The notes beneath the pieces were generated by a model, which saw only the letters and a list, made by a program, of their open reading frames with translations, had not been told where the DNA came from and did no database searches. From the NCBI RefSeq assembly GCF_016406145.1, contig NZ_CP066306.1, positions 248,001-312,000 on the forward strand: DNA of 64,000 nt, read 5' to 3'. Numbering within the stretch: the first letter of the stretch is position 1; every line of letters starts with the position of its first letter. The position numbers and the translations under genes are program-made. This document shows positions 54,398 through 63,941 of this stretch, in pieces. Source of the stretch: Pseudomonas putida (GTDB taxonomy: Bacteria > Pseudomonadota > Gammaproteobacteria > Pseudomonadales > Pseudomonadaceae).

Positions 54398-55461
54398 ATA
54401 AAGTACTGCTGATGTGTGCGGCATGCTTGCTGTTGATGGCCTGTGGCAGAGAGGAAGAACAACCCGAAGCTGTGCGACCGGTGCTATCAACCGTGGTCGA
54501 AGCCCAGGCGCAGTCGCAGCTTGGCCGCTTCGCCGGTACCATCCAGGCGCGCTATGAGAGCACGCTGGGTTTCCGGGTGGCCGGGCGCATTGCCCGGCGC
54601 TGGTTGGATGTGGGGGCTCAGGTCAAACCGGGTGACACGCTCGCCACCCTTGATCCCACCGACCAGCAGAACCAGTTGCGCGCTGCCGAGGGCGACCTGG
54701 CCAGGGTCCAGGCGCAATGGATCAACGCCCAGGCCAATGCCCGCCGGCAACAACAGTTGTATGACCGTGGCGTCGGCGCCCAGGCCCAGTTGGACATTGC
54801 CCAGACCGACCTGAAAACCACCGGCGCGAGCCTGGAGCAAGCGCGCTCGGCGGTCAGCCAAGCGCGTGACCAGCTCGATTACAGCACCTTGCGCAGCGAC
54901 CATACAGCGGTGATCACGGCCTGGCAGGCAGAGGCCGGGCAGACGGTCACCGCCGGTCAGGCGGTGGTCACGCTGGCCCGGCCTGACATCAAGGAAGCCG
55001 TGATCGACCTCCCCATCAGCATCGCCGAACAGCTGACCAAGGACCTGACGTTCACGGTTGCCTCGCAATTGGACAACAGCATCAATACCACTGCCACGCT
55101 GCGTGAGCTGGAGCCCCAGGCTGATGCCGCCACGCGCACCCGGCGTGCCCGCTTGACCCTTGCCAGTACACCCGATGCCTTCCACCTGGGCACCGCGATC
55201 AGTGTCACACTGACCTCGGCAATCACCCCGCGCAGCGAATTGCCGCTGAGCGCGCTGCTTGAACGCGATGGCAAGACCCAGGTATGGGTCATCGACCCGC
55301 AGCAAAAAACCGTCGCTACCCGCGACGTTGCCCTGCTGGACCGCACCGGCGACAGTATCGTGCTGGCGTCTGGAGTGCAGCCTGGCGAGCGTGTGGTCAC
55401 TGCCGGCGTCAACAGCCTCAAGCCTGGCCAGAAGGTCACCTTCGACGAGGATGCGCAATGA
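54394..55461 (+). CDS. RND efflux periplasmic adaptor lipoprotein, second of two
   Basis: This 355-residue membrane-fusion protein has lipobox LLMAC (Cys17), lipoyl halves (FRVAGRIARRWLDVGAQVKPGDTLATLD), an alpha hairpin (about residues 95-155) and a barrel domain. It overlaps the first adaptor by 4 bases and the permease gene by 4 bases, so all three are translationally coupled. The two adaptors are clearly paralogous but not identical, consistent with a heteromeric adaptor ring. Confidence 0.9.
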   Translation: MNKVLLMCAACLLLMACGREEEQPEAVRPVLSTVVEAQAQSQLGRFAGTIQARYESTLGFRVAGRIARRWLDVGAQVKPGDTLATLDPTDQQNQLRAAEGDLARVQAQWINAQANARRQQQLYDRGVGAQAQLDIAQTDLKTTGASLEQARSAVSQARDQLDYSTLRSDHTAVITAWQAEAGQTVTAGQAVVTLARPDIKEAVIDLPISIAEQLTKDLTFTVASQLDNSINTTATLRELEPQADAATRTRRARLTLASTPDAFHLGTAISVTLTSAITPRSELPLSALLERDGKTQVWVIDPQQKTVATRDVALLDRTGDSIVLASGVQPGERVVTAGVNSLKPGQKVTFDEDAQ

Positions 55462-58400
55462 AAGGAAGCTTCAACCTGTCCGAATGGGCTTTGCGCCATC
55501 AGTCTTTCGTCTGGTACCTGATGTTCGTCGGCCTACTGATGGGGATTTTTTCCTACTTCAACCTTGGCCGCGAAGAAGACCCATCGTTCACCATCAAGAC
55601 CATGGTGATCCAGACCCGCTGGCCTGGCGCGACCCAGGACGAAACCCTGTACCAGGTTACCGACCGCATCGAGAAAAAACTCGAGGAGCTGGACTCCCTC
55701 GACTACACCAAGAGCTACACCCGCCCGGGTGAGTCCACCGTCTACGTCTACCTGCGAGACACCACCAAAGCCGCCGACATCCCGCAAATCTGGTACCAGG
55801 TGCGCAAGAAGATCCAGGATATTCGCGGCGAGTTCCCACAGGGTATCCAGGGGCCAGGGTTCAACGACGAGTTCGGCGATGTGTTCGGCTCGATCTACGC
55901 GTTCACCGCAGATGGGCTGACCCTGCGCCAGCTGCGCGATTACGTGGAGCAGGCCCGCGCCGAGGTGCGCGAAGTCCCCAATATCGGCAAGATCGAGCTG
56001 GTCGGCACCCAGGACGAAGCGCTCTACCTGAAGTTCTCCACCCGCAAACTGGCCGCTCTGGGCATCGACCAACGCCAGGTCATGCAGGCCCTGCAGCAAC
56101 AGAACGCGGTAACCCCGGCCGGGGTGATCGAAGCGGGTCCAGAGCGGATCTCGGTGCGCACCACCGGGCAATTCGCGTCAGAGAAAGACCTGCAGACTGT
56201 CAACCTGCGCATCAATGACCGTTTTTTCCGCCTGGCCGACATCGCCGATATCGAGCGCGGCTATGTCGATCCTCCGTCACCGATGTTCCGTTACAACGGC
56301 CAGACCGCGATTGGCCTGGCCATTGGCATGAAGGCCGGCGGCAACATCCAGGTGTTCGGCGCCGCACTCAAGAAGAAGATGGACAGCATCGTCAACGACC
56401 TGCCGGTTGGCGTGGGCGTTCACACCGTGTCCGATCAAGCGGTGGTGGTCAAAGAGGCGGTAGGGGGCTTCACCAGCGCACTGTTCGAGGCCGTGGTGAT
56501 CGTGCTGGCAGTGAGTTTCGTCAGCCTTGGCGTGCGTGCAGGGCTGGTGGTGGCCTGCTCGATCCCGCTGGTGCTGGCCATGGTCTTCGTGTTCATGGAG
56601 TACAGCGGCATCACCATGCAGAGGATCTCACTCGGTGCGCTGATCATCGCGCTGGGCCTGCTGGTGGATGATGCGATGATCACTGTCGAGGTCATGGTCA
56701 CACGCCTGGAAATGGGTGATAGCAAAGAGCAGGCGGCGACGTTCGCCTATACCTCGACCGCGTTCCCCATGCTTACCGGCACCCTGGTGACCGTGGCCGG
56801 CTTCGTGCCGATCGGCCTGAACGCCAGCTCCGCCGGTGAGTACACCTACACCCTGTTCGCGGTGATTGCCGTTGCGCTGATCGTGTCCTGGGTGGTTGCG
56901 GTATTCTTTGCGCCAGTGCTCGGTGTGCATATTCTCAAGAGCGACAAGCTCAAGGGCCATGAGGCGGAGCCCGGCCGCGTGGGGCGGGCGTTCGAAGGTG
57001 GTTTGCTGTGGTGCATGCGGCACCGCTGGCTGACCATCATCGGCACCATCCTGCTGTTCGCCCTGTCGCTGTTCAGCATGCGCTTTGTGCAAAACCAGTT
57101 TTTCCCGTCCTCGGACCGTCCGGAAATCCTCGTCGACCTCAACCTGCCGCAGAACGCCTCGATCGAGGAGACGCGCAAGGTGGTCGATCGCCTGGAGGCA
57201 AAGATCAAGGACGACCCCGACATGGTGCGTTGGAGCACCTACATCGGCCAGGGCGCTATCCGTTTCTACCTGCCGCTGGACCAGCAACTGCAGAATCCCT
57301 ACTACGCCCAGCTGGTCATCGTCAGCAAAGGCTTCGAGGAGCGTGCAGGCATGATGGCGCGCCTGCAGAAGCTGCTGCACGAAGAGTTCGTCGGCATCGG
57401 CACCAATGTGCAGTCGCTGGAAATGGGCCCGCCGGTGGGGCGGCCGATCCAGTACCGGGTCAGCGGCAAGGACATCGACCAGGTGCGCAAGCATGCGATC
57501 GACCTGGCCACGATGCTCAATACCAATGAGCACATCGGCGAGATGATCTACGACTGGAACGAGCCGGGTAAGGTGCTGCGCATAGAAATCGCCCAGGACA
57601 AGGCGCGGCAGCTCGGGCTGTCGTCCGAGGATGTGGCCAATGTGATGAACAGCATCGTCAGCGGCGCGCCGGTCACCGAGGTCAACGACAACATCTACCT
57701 GGTGGACGTGATCGCCCGTGCCGTGGACAGTGAGAGGGGCTCACCAGACACTCTGCAGAACCTGCAGATCGTCACGCCCAGTGGCACCTCGATACCCTTG
57801 CTGGCATTCGCAACGGTGCGCTACGAGCTGGAGCAGCCGCTGGTATGGCGCCGCGACCGTAAACCTACCATCACCATCAAGGCGTCGGTCAACGGTGAGA
57901 TCCAGCCTACCGACCTGGTCGCGCAGCTCAAGCCGAAGATCGACGAGTTCGCCAGCCAATTGCCAGTCGGTTATGAAGTGGCCACCGGCGGTACGGTGGA
58001 GGAAAGCAGCAAGGCGCAGGGCCCGATCGCCAAGGTCATTCCATTGATGCTGTTCCTGATGGCGACGTTCCTGATGATCCAGCTGCACAGCGTGCAGAAG
58101 CTGTTCCTGGTGGTCAGCGTGGCGCCGCTGGGGTTGATCGGCGTGGTCGTGGCACTGGTGCCGACGGGCACGCCCATGGGCTTTGTGGCGATTCTCGGGA
58201 TTCTCGCGCTGGCCGGTATCATCATTCGTAACTCGGTCATCCTGGTGACCCAGATCGATGAGTTCGAAGCCCAGGGCTATTCACCCTGGGATGCGGTGAT
58301 GGAAGCCACCAACCATCGCCGCCGGCCCATCCTGCTGACAGCGGCGGCGGCCAGCCTGGGCATGATCCCGATTGCCCGTGAGGTGTTCTGGGGGCCGATG

Positions 58401-58523
58401 GCCTACGCCATGATTGGCGGCATCATCAGCGCAACGCTGCTGACGCTACTGTTCCTGCCAGCGCTTTACGTGGCCTGGTACAAGATCCGCGAGCCAGAAA
58501 ATAGCGAAAAACCTGCGGCGTGA
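55458..58523 (+). CDS. RND family efflux permease (TriC-like)
   Basis: This 1021-residue inner-membrane pump has the 12-helix RND layout with two large periplasmic loops. The proton-relay Asp404/Asp405 lies in GLLVDDAMITVE of helix 4. The N-terminal helix (HQSFVWYLMFVGLLMGIFSYFNLGREEDP) and the GPGFNDEFGDVFGSIYAF segment fit the TriC-type subfamily. The substrate cannot be told from sequence; in P. aeruginosa TriABC exports triclosan and detergents. The start MKGSFNLSEWALRHQ is preferred over a longer frame inside the adaptor gene. Confidence 0.93.
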   Translation: MKGSFNLSEWALRHQSFVWYLMFVGLLMGIFSYFNLGREEDPSFTIKTMVIQTRWPGATQDETLYQVTDRIEKKLEELDSLDYTKSYTRPGESTVYVYLRDTTKAADIPQIWYQVRKKIQDIRGEFPQGIQGPGFNDEFGDVFGSIYAFTADGLTLRQLRDYVEQARAEVREVPNIGKIELVGTQDEALYLKFSTRKLAALGIDQRQVMQALQQQNAVTPAGVIEAGPERISVRTTGQFASEKDLQTVNLRINDRFFRLADIADIERGYVDPPSPMFRYNGQTAIGLAIGMKAGGNIQVFGAALKKKMDSIVNDLPVGVGVHTVSDQAVVVKEAVGGFTSALFEAVVIVLAVSFVSLGVRAGLVVACSIPLVLAMVFVFMEYSGITMQRISLGALIIALGLLVDDAMITVEVMVTRLEMGDSKEQAATFAYTSTAFPMLTGTLVTVAGFVPIGLNASSAGEYTYTLFAVIAVALIVSWVVAVFFAPVLGVHILKSDKLKGHEAEPGRVGRAFEGGLLWCMRHRWLTIIGTILLFALSLFSMRFVQNQFFPSSDRPEILVDLNLPQNASIEETRKVVDRLEAKIKDDPDMVRWSTYIGQGAIRFYLPLDQQLQNPYYAQLVIVSKGFEERAGMMARLQKLLHEEFVGIGTNVQSLEMGPPVGRPIQYRVSGKDIDQVRKHAIDLATMLNTNEHIGEMIYDWNEPGKVLRIEIAQDKARQLGLSSEDVANVMNSIVSGAPVTEVNDNIYLVDVIARAVDSERGSPDTLQNLQIVTPSGTSIPLLAFATVRYELEQPLVWRRDRKPTITIKASVNGEIQPTDLVAQLKPKIDEFASQLPVGYEVATGGTVEESSKAQGPIAKVIPLMLFLMATFLMIQLHSVQKLFLVVSVAPLGLIGVVVALVPTGTPMGFVAILGILALAGIIIRNSVILVTQIDEFEAQGYSPWDAVMEATNHRRRPILLTAAAASLGMIPIAREVFWGPMAYAMIGGIISATLLTLLFLPALYVAWYKIREPENSEKPAA

Positions 58524-58525
58524 TC

Positions 58526-58558
58526 TTTGTGGGAGCTGGGCAAAACAGCTCCCACAAA
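58526..58558 (+). terminator. Hairpin after the RND operon
   Basis: TTTGTGGGAGCTG (58526-58538) and CAGCTCCCACAAA (58546-58558) form a perfect 13-bp stem with a 7-base loop. It starts 3 bases after the stop codon. No clear T run follows, so termination is probable but not certain. Confidence 0.6.
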
Positions 58559-58594
58559 CGCTTCGAACCGTAATTTCAAAACGGTTATATAAAA

Positions 58595-58619
58595 ATTCTT
58601 AAACAGTATTTTTAAGAAT
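58595..58619. promoter_or_regulatory. AT-rich inverted repeat in the oscA promoter region
   Basis: ATTCTTAAA (58595-58603) and TTTAAGAAT (58611-58619) are perfect 9-base arms with a 7-base spacer. It lies about 90 bases upstream of oscA in an AT-rich stretch. The sulfur context suggests a CysB-type or other sulfate-starvation regulator site. Confidence 0.45.
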
Positions 58620-58707
58620 AACTGCGGCTGGCTACTATTGCTCTCAAGCCAGGCGCAAACCCCCTTCAAAAACTTCTGCCCGGCACCTCACTCACAGGAG
58701 AACGAGC

Positions 58708-58890
58708 ATGAGTGCATCTGTGCGCAGCATCGACGGTCAGGACGAAGCCACCATTTTGCGTGAGATCCAGAGCGCCTTGCGCGATCTGCGTTTCGGTGCA
58801 GTGGAGATAACCGTGCACAACGCTCAGGTCGTGCAGATCGAGCGTAAAGAGAAGTTCCGCCTGCAACAGCCTGGCAACAAACCCGGCTGA
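58708..58890 (+). CDS. oscA: OscA family small protein (DUF2292)
   Basis: This 60-residue protein has the DUF2292 pattern (ILREIQSALRDLRFGAVEITVHNAQVVQIERKEKFRL). In Pseudomonas, oscA is co-transcribed with the sulfate-uptake genes and is needed for growth on organosulfur compounds or under sulfur limitation. Its molecular role is not known. A ribosome site (AGGAG) precedes the ATG. It lies 48 bases before sbp. Confidence 0.88.
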   Translation: MSASVRSIDGQDEATILREIQSALRDLRFGAVEITVHNAQVVQIERKEKFRLQQPGNKPG

Positions 58891-58938
58891 TCACGCACCA
58901 CACACAAAATTAGAAAAATGCCAATCGGGAGCTTCACC

Positions 58939-59946
58939 ATGTCCATCCGCCGTTATGCACTCGCCGCGTTGGCCAGTGCTGTTTTTGCCGGTTCCGCCAT
59001 CGCCAAGGACTACGAACTGCTGAACGTGTCCTACGACCCGACCCGTGAGCTGTATCAGCAATACAATGCTGAATTCATCAAGCACTGGCAGCAGTCTCAC
59101 CCGGACGACAAGGTGAAGATCCAGCAGTCCCATGGCGGCTCGGGCAAGCAGGGCCGCGCGGTGATCGACGGCTTGCGCGCCGACGTGGTGACCCTGGCCC
59201 TGGCAGGTGACATCGACGAGATCGCCAAGCTGGGCAAGACCTTGCCGGAGGACTGGCAGAAGCGCCTGCCGGACGCCAGCACCCCGTACACCTCGACCAT
59301 CGTGTTTCTGGTGCGCAAGGGCAACCCGAAAGGCATCAAGGACTGGGGTGACCTGATCAAGAAGGACGTTTCGGTCATTACCCCCAACCCTAAAACTTCC
59401 GGCGGCGCTCGCTGGAACTTCCTCGCCGCTTGGGCCTACGGCCTGAAGCAAGGTGGCAGCGAAGCCGAAGCCAAGGAATACGTGCAGGAGCTGTTCAAGC
59501 ACGTGCCGGTTCTGGATACCGGTGCCCGTGGCTCGACCATCACGTTCGTCAACAACGGCCAGGGTGATGTTCTGCTGGCCTGGGAAAACGAAGCTTTCCT
59601 GGCGCTAAAGGAAGACGGCGGTACCGACAAGTTCGAAATCGTCGTGCCTTCGCTGTCGATCCTGGCCGAACCGCCTGTGGCGGTGGTCGACAAGAACGCT
59701 CAGAAGAAGGGTAATGAACAGATCGCCGAGGAGTACCTCAAGCACCTGTACAGCCCCGCTGGCCAGAGAATCGCTGCCGAAAACTTTTACCGCCCACGTG
59801 ACGCGAAGGTCGCTGCCGAGTTCGGCAAGCAATTCCCGAAACTGGATCTGGTAACCATCGACAAGGACTTCGGTGGCTGGAAGACAGCACAGCCCAAATT
59901 CTTCAATGATGGCGGGGTGTTCGACCAGATCTATCAGGCGCAGTAA
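58939..59946 (+). CDS. sbp: Periplasmic sulfate-binding protein
   Basis: This 335-residue solute-binding protein has a signal peptide (residues 1-22, MSIRRYALA...GSAIA) and the sulfate-binding fold, with [33 protein letters not shown] and [16 protein letters not shown]. It delivers sulfate or thiosulfate to CysTWA. The ATG at 58939 has a ribosome site (CGGGAG); an earlier ATG adds seven residues and was rejected. Confidence 0.94.
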   Translation: MSIRRYALAALASAVFAGSAIAKDYELLNVSYDPTRELYQQYNAEFIKHWQQSHPDDKVKIQQSHGGSGKQGRAVIDGLRADVVTLALAGDIDEIAKLGKTLPEDWQKRLPDASTPYTSTIVFLVRKGNPKGIKDWGDLIKKDVSVITPNPKTSGGARWNFLAAWAYGLKQGGSEAEAKEYVQELFKHVPVLDTGARGSTITFVNNGQGDVLLAWENEAFLALKEDGGTDKFEIVVPSLSILAEPPVAVVDKNAQKKGNEQIAEEYLKHLYSPAGQRIAAENFYRPRDAKVAAEFGKQFPKLDLVTIDKDFGGWKTAQPKFFNDGGVFDQIYQAQ

Positions 59947-59959
59947 ACAGCCATGGAGA

Positions 59960-60030
59960 AGCGGGGCCGCCTTGCGGCCCTTTCGCGACACAAGGCCGCT
60001 CCTACAGGTAGAGCGTGGCCTTGCGTCGCG
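59960..60030. repeat. Hairpin and REP-like inverted repeat between sbp and cysT
   Basis: GGGGCCGC/GCGGCCC forms a short stem at 59963-59980. CGCGACACAAGGCC (59983-59996) pairs with GGCCTTGCGTCGCG (60017-60030) at 13 of 14 positions. Such an element may lower transport-gene expression relative to the abundant binding protein. Confidence 0.7.
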
Positions 60031-60117
60031 TAAGGGCTGCGCAGCATCCCCAGGATTCACAAGCCTGCACCCGCCTGGCACATCCGCCGGGCTTCGTGCG
60101 TTAAACCAGGGATCTTT

Positions 60118-60936
60118 ATGTCACGTCGTATTTCCCCCGTCATACCCGGCTTCGGGCTGACACTGGGCTACACCTTGGTGTATCTCAGCCTGATCGTGCT
60201 GATACCGCTGGCCGCCATGTTCGTGCATGCCGCGCAGCTCACCTGGGATCAGTTCTGGAACATCATCAGTGCGCCGCGTGTGATCGCCGCGCTCAAGCTG
60301 AGTTTCGGCACCGCCCTGTTCGCCGCCATCATCAATGGTGTTATCGGTACCCTGCTGGCTTGGGTGCTGGTGCGCTATACCTTCCCTGGGCGCAAGATCA
60401 TCGATGCGATGATCGACCTGCCGTTTGCGCTGCCTACCGCCGTTGCAGGCATCGCCCTGACGGCCTTGTACGCACCTGGGGGCTGGGTCGGTCAGTTCGC
60501 CACCGACCTGGGCTTCAAGATCGCCTACACCCCACTGGGCATCACCCTGGCGCTGACCTTCGTCACCCTGCCGTTCGTGGTGCGTACAGTGCAACCGGTG
60601 CTGGCGGACATCCCGCGGGAAGTCGAAGAGGCTGCTGCCTGCCTGGGCGCGAAACCACTGCAGGTGTTCCGGCACGTGCTTGCACCGGCCCTGCTGCCCG
60701 CCTGGCTCACAGGGTTTGCCCTGGCCTTTGCCCGTGGCGTGGGCGAGTACGGTTCGGTGATCTTCATTGCCGGCAATATGCCGATGAAGACCGAGATCCT
60801 GCCGCTGCTGATCATGGTCAAGCTCGACCAATACGACTACACCGGCGCGACTGCCATCGGCGTGTTGATGCTGGTGGTTTCCTTCATCCTGCTGCTGCTG
60901 ATCAATCTGCTGCAGCGCCGCATCGAAACCCCTTGA
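60118..60936 (+). CDS. cysT: Sulfate ABC transporter permease CysT
   Basis: This 272-residue permease has six membrane helices and the EAA loop ([27 protein letters not shown]). The [24 protein letters not shown] segment is characteristic of CysT (CysU). It forms the sulfate channel with CysW; cysW begins 11 bases downstream. Confidence 0.95.
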   Translation: MSRRISPVIPGFGLTLGYTLVYLSLIVLIPLAAMFVHAAQLTWDQFWNIISAPRVIAALKLSFGTALFAAIINGVIGTLLAWVLVRYTFPGRKIIDAMIDLPFALPTAVAGIALTALYAPGGWVGQFATDLGFKIAYTPLGITLALTFVTLPFVVRTVQPVLADIPREVEEAAACLGAKPLQVFRHVLAPALLPAWLTGFALAFARGVGEYGSVIFIAGNMPMKTEILPLLIMVKLDQYDYTGATAIGVLMLVVSFILLLLINLLQRRIETP

Positions 60937-60947
60937 AGGAGGCCGGT

Positions 60948-61820
60948 ATGTCCAGTTCATCCCTGAGCGCTACCGCTGCCGCCAATGCCGCACGACGCGG
61001 CAGTGCCACGTCGCGGCGCATCCTGATCGGCCTTGGCTGGCTGGTGTTCGCACTGTTTCTGCTGCTGCCGCTGGTGATCGTGGTATCGCAGGCGTTGAAG
61101 AACGGTTTCGGTACCTTTTTCGAGGCGATCTTCGAGCCTGATGCCTTGTCGGCGCTGAAGCTGACGCTGCTCGCCGTCGTCATCTCGGTGCCGCTGAACC
61201 TGGTATTCGGCGTCAGCGCCGCCTGGTGCGTGAGCAAATACACCTTCCGTGGCAAGAGCATCCTGGTCACCCTGATCGACCTGCCATTCTCGGTATCGCC
61301 GGTGATCGCCGGCCTGGTCTACGTGTTGATGTTCGGCGCCCAAGGCTTGTTCGGGCCTTGGCTGCAGGACCACGATATCCAGATCGTCTTCGCTTTGCCG
61401 GGCATCGTGCTGGCGACCATCTTCGTCACCGTGCCCTTCGTTGCCCGTGAGCTGATCCCGCTGATGCAGGAGCAGGGTACCCAGGAAGAAGAGGCTGCGC
61501 GTCTGCTCGGTGCCAACGGCTGGCAGATGTTCTGGCACGTGACCCTGCCGAACATCAAGTGGGGCCTGATCTACGGCGTGGTGCTGTGTACCGCGCGGGC
61601 CATGGGCGAGTTCGGTGCGGTATCGGTGGTCTCGGGCCATATCCGTGGCGTCACCAATACTTTGCCGCTGCACGTGGAGATCCTCTACAACGAGTACAAC
61701 CACGTCGCGGCCTTCAGCGTGGCCAGCCTGTTGCTGATCCTGGCGCTCTTCATCCTGCTGCTCAAGCAGTGGAGCGAGAACCGTATTAACCGCCTGCGCC
61801 ATAGCGCAGCGGAGGAATAA
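60948..61820 (+). CDS. cysW: Sulfate ABC transporter permease CysW
   Basis: This 290-residue permease has a longer, Ser/Ala-rich N-terminus (about residues 1-25), six membrane helices and the EAA loop ([27 protein letters not shown]). The [19 protein letters not shown] motif is typical of CysW. The ATG at 60948 has AGGAGG upstream; a much longer open frame is a reading-frame shadow of cysT. Confidence 0.95.
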   Translation: MSSSSLSATAAANAARRGSATSRRILIGLGWLVFALFLLLPLVIVVSQALKNGFGTFFEAIFEPDALSALKLTLLAVVISVPLNLVFGVSAAWCVSKYTFRGKSILVTLIDLPFSVSPVIAGLVYVLMFGAQGLFGPWLQDHDIQIVFALPGIVLATIFVTVPFVARELIPLMQEQGTQEEEAARLLGANGWQMFWHVTLPNIKWGLIYGVVLCTARAMGEFGAVSVVSGHIRGVTNTLPLHVEILYNEYNHVAAFSVASLLLILALFILLLKQWSENRINRLRHSAAEE

Positions 61821-61823
61821 GTC

Positions 61824-62813
61824 ATGTCGATCGAAGTTCGTAACGTTAGCAAGCGCTTCAACAGCTTCCAGGCCCTGGACAACATCAACCTGGATATCCA
61901 CAGCGGCGAGCTGGTGGCCCTGCTCGGCCCCTCTGGCTGTGGCAAGACCACCCTGCTGCGCATCATCGCCGGCCTGGAAACGCCGGATGACGGCAATATC
62001 GTGTTCCACGGCGAAGACGTATCCGGCCATGATGTACGTGATCGCAACGTTGGTTTCGTGTTCCAGCACTACGCGCTGTTCCGCCACATGAGCGTGTTCG
62101 ACAACGTTGCCTTCGGCCTGCGCATGAAGCCCAAGGGCGAGCGCCCGAGCGAGAGCAAGATTGCCGAGAAGGTTCATGAGCTGCTGAACATGGTGCAGCT
62201 GGACTGGCTGGCGGACCGCTACCCTGAACAGCTTTCCGGTGGCCAGCGCCAGCGTATCGCCCTGGCCCGCGCTTTGGCGGTGGAGCCCAAGGTGCTGCTG
62301 CTCGATGAGCCGTTCGGTGCCCTCGATGCCAAGGTGCGCAAGGAATTGCGCCGCTGGCTGGCGCGTTTGCACGAGGATATCAATCTGACTTCGGTGTTCG
62401 TTACCCACGACCAGGAAGAGGCCATGGAAGTGGCCGATCGCATCGTGGTGATGAACAAGGGGGTGATCGAGCAGATCGGCTCCCCAGGGGAAGTATATGA
62501 GAAGCCGGCCAACGACTTCGTCTACCACTTCCTCGGCGACTCCAACCGGCTGGCGTTGAGCGAGGGTCATCATGTGCTGTTCCGCCCGCACGAGGTGTCG
62601 CTGTCGCGCCATGAAACAGAAGGGCACCATGCCGCCGAAGTCCGTGATATCCGCCCATTGGGCGCGACTACCCGGGTGACCTTGAAGGTGGAAGGGCAGA
62701 GCGAGCTGATCGAGGCGGAGGTGGTCAAGGATCACGACAGCCTGACCGGCCTGGCGCGAGGTGAGACGCTGTTCTTCAGGCCAAAGGTCTGGCAAAAGGT
62801 GGCGGATATCTGA
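61824..62813 (+). CDS. cysA: Sulfate ABC transporter ATPase CysA
   Basis: This 329-residue ATPase has Walker A GPSGCGKT (residues 35-42), signature LSGGQRQRI, Walker [13 protein letters not shown] and a short TOBE-type C-terminal domain (about residues 245-329). It energises uptake of sulfate and thiosulfate through CysTW. It starts 3 bases after cysW and ends at a strong terminator. Confidence 0.95.
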   Translation: MSIEVRNVSKRFNSFQALDNINLDIHSGELVALLGPSGCGKTTLLRIIAGLETPDDGNIVFHGEDVSGHDVRDRNVGFVFQHYALFRHMSVFDNVAFGLRMKPKGERPSESKIAEKVHELLNMVQLDWLADRYPEQLSGGQRQRIALARALAVEPKVLLLDEPFGALDAKVRKELRRWLARLHEDINLTSVFVTHDQEEAMEVADRIVVMNKGVIEQIGSPGEVYEKPANDFVYHFLGDSNRLALSEGHHVLFRPHEVSLSRHETEGHHAAEVRDIRPLGATTRVTLKVEGQSELIEAEVVKDHDSLTGLARGETLFFRPKVWQKVADI

Positions 62814-62832
62814 TTCGCTTCAGAGGATGAAC

Positions 62833-62860
62833 AACCCGGGCTTGGTCCCGGGTTTTTTTT
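62833..62860 (+). terminator. Terminator of the cysTWA operon
   Basis: AACCCGGG and CCCGGGTT form an 8-bp stem with a 6-base loop, followed by a run of eight or more T. It lies 20 bases past the cysA stop codon. Confidence 0.88.
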
Positions 62861-63116
62861 GTCCTGGGGATTATGGGTGCTGTGCTGCAGCCCTGGTGCA
62901 AATTCGATGTCTTTTAGGAATGTTTACCATGCAAGGATTGCATCACATGTGTAGTGCTAGCGCGCAGGCCCCGTATTACGCGGGTTTCAAGATTTAGGCA
63001 AAAGATCATATATGAAAAAGATCTAATTTTAGCTTTAAACATTACTTTAAGAGATAAGTCTCCTGCCCTGATGATTCAGCCACACACCTGAATCAAGAAC
63101 CCCAGGAGTTTGATCA
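62861..63116 (+). other. AT-rich upstream region of tonB
   Basis: Past the terminator this stretch is clearly more AT-rich than its surroundings, especially 62990-63060. It holds the dyad ATGCAA-N3-TTGCAT (62929-62943) and a short open frame that starts within it. No convincing Fur box was seen. Confidence 0.4.
62929..62997 (+). CDS. Candidate 22-residue small ORF upstream of tonB
   Basis: An ATG at 62929 with AGGAA about 8 bases upstream opens 22 codons (MQGLHHMCSASAQAPYYAGFKI). The start codon lies in the left arm of a perfect dyad. No family is recognised, and so short a frame can occur by chance. Confidence 0.22.
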   Translation: MQGLHHMCSASAQAPYYAGFKI

Positions 63117-63911
63117 ATGGGTAATGTCCATTCGGCCGTCAGGGCCTACGACCAGCCACGGCACCCTGCACCGGGTGACCTGGTCGAGCTTGGACGGACG
63201 CTTCGCTTGCCGTTGGGCCAGCTCCGCCTGCAACGTACCCCGGCCAGCGGCCTCAAGCGCCGCGACAAGCTGGCGCTGGCTTTGCTGGTGCTGGCTGTGC
63301 ACGGTGCTGCCGCCTTTTGGGTGAGCCGGGCCCCGACGCGGGAGTTGCCCGTAGTACCGCCACAAATTCCTCCCATGACCATCGAGTTTGCCGCCCCGGC
63401 ACCTCCGGTAGTCGAGCCGCCACCGCCGGCCCCGGCACCGCCGGTTGTCGAGCCGCCTCCACCTGTAGTTGACGAATTGGCCGCCAAACCCAAGCCCAAG
63501 CCAAAACCCGCTCCTAAGCCGCTGGCCAAGCAACCGCCCAAACCACAGCCCAAGCCTGTGGAGGCACCACCGCCTGCCCCCACACCGGTCGCCGCTCCTT
63601 CAACGCCTGCGCCACCCGCGCCGGCCCCGGTAACGCCGCCCTCGGCCAACGCTGCGTACCTGAAGAACCCGGCGCCGGAGTACCCGCAGATGGCTCAGCG
63701 CCGCGGCTGGGAAGGCACCGTATTGCTACGGGTGGAGGTTTTGGCCAGCGGCAAACCCGGGCATATCCAAGTCCAGAAAAGCAGTGGTCGCGATGCCCTC
63801 GACGCTGCCGCCCTGGCTGCGGTCAAGCGCTGGAGTTTCGTCCCCGCCAAGCAGGGCGACGTGGCGCAGGCCGGCTGGGTCAGCGTGCCGATCGATTTCA
63901 AGCTTCGTTAA
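63117..63911 (+). CDS. tonB: TonB energy transducer
   Basis: This 264-residue protein has an unusual cytoplasmic extension (residues 1-50), one membrane helix (about 51-70) containing His62 at the conserved TonB position, and a Pro-Lys/Pro-Val-rich periplasmic spacer (about 85-180). The C-terminal TonB domain contains EYPQMAQRRGWEGTVLLRVEV and RWSFVPA. It passes proton-motive energy from ExbBD to outer-membrane receptors. exbB follows, the tonB2-exbB1-exbD1 order of P. aeruginosa. Confidence 0.93.
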   Translation: MGNVHSAVRAYDQPRHPAPGDLVELGRTLRLPLGQLRLQRTPASGLKRRDKLALALLVLAVHGAAAFWVSRAPTRELPVVPPQIPPMTIEFAAPAPPVVEPPPPAPAPPVVEPPPPVVDELAAKPKPKPKPAPKPLAKQPPKPQPKPVEAPPPAPTPVAAPSTPAPPAPAPVTPPSANAAYLKNPAPEYPQMAQRRGWEGTVLLRVEVLASGKPGHIQVQKSSGRDALDAAALAAVKRWSFVPAKQGDVAQAGWVSVPIDFKLR

Positions 63912-63941
63912 CTTTTTCGCAGAACAAAGGAAGACACCCTC

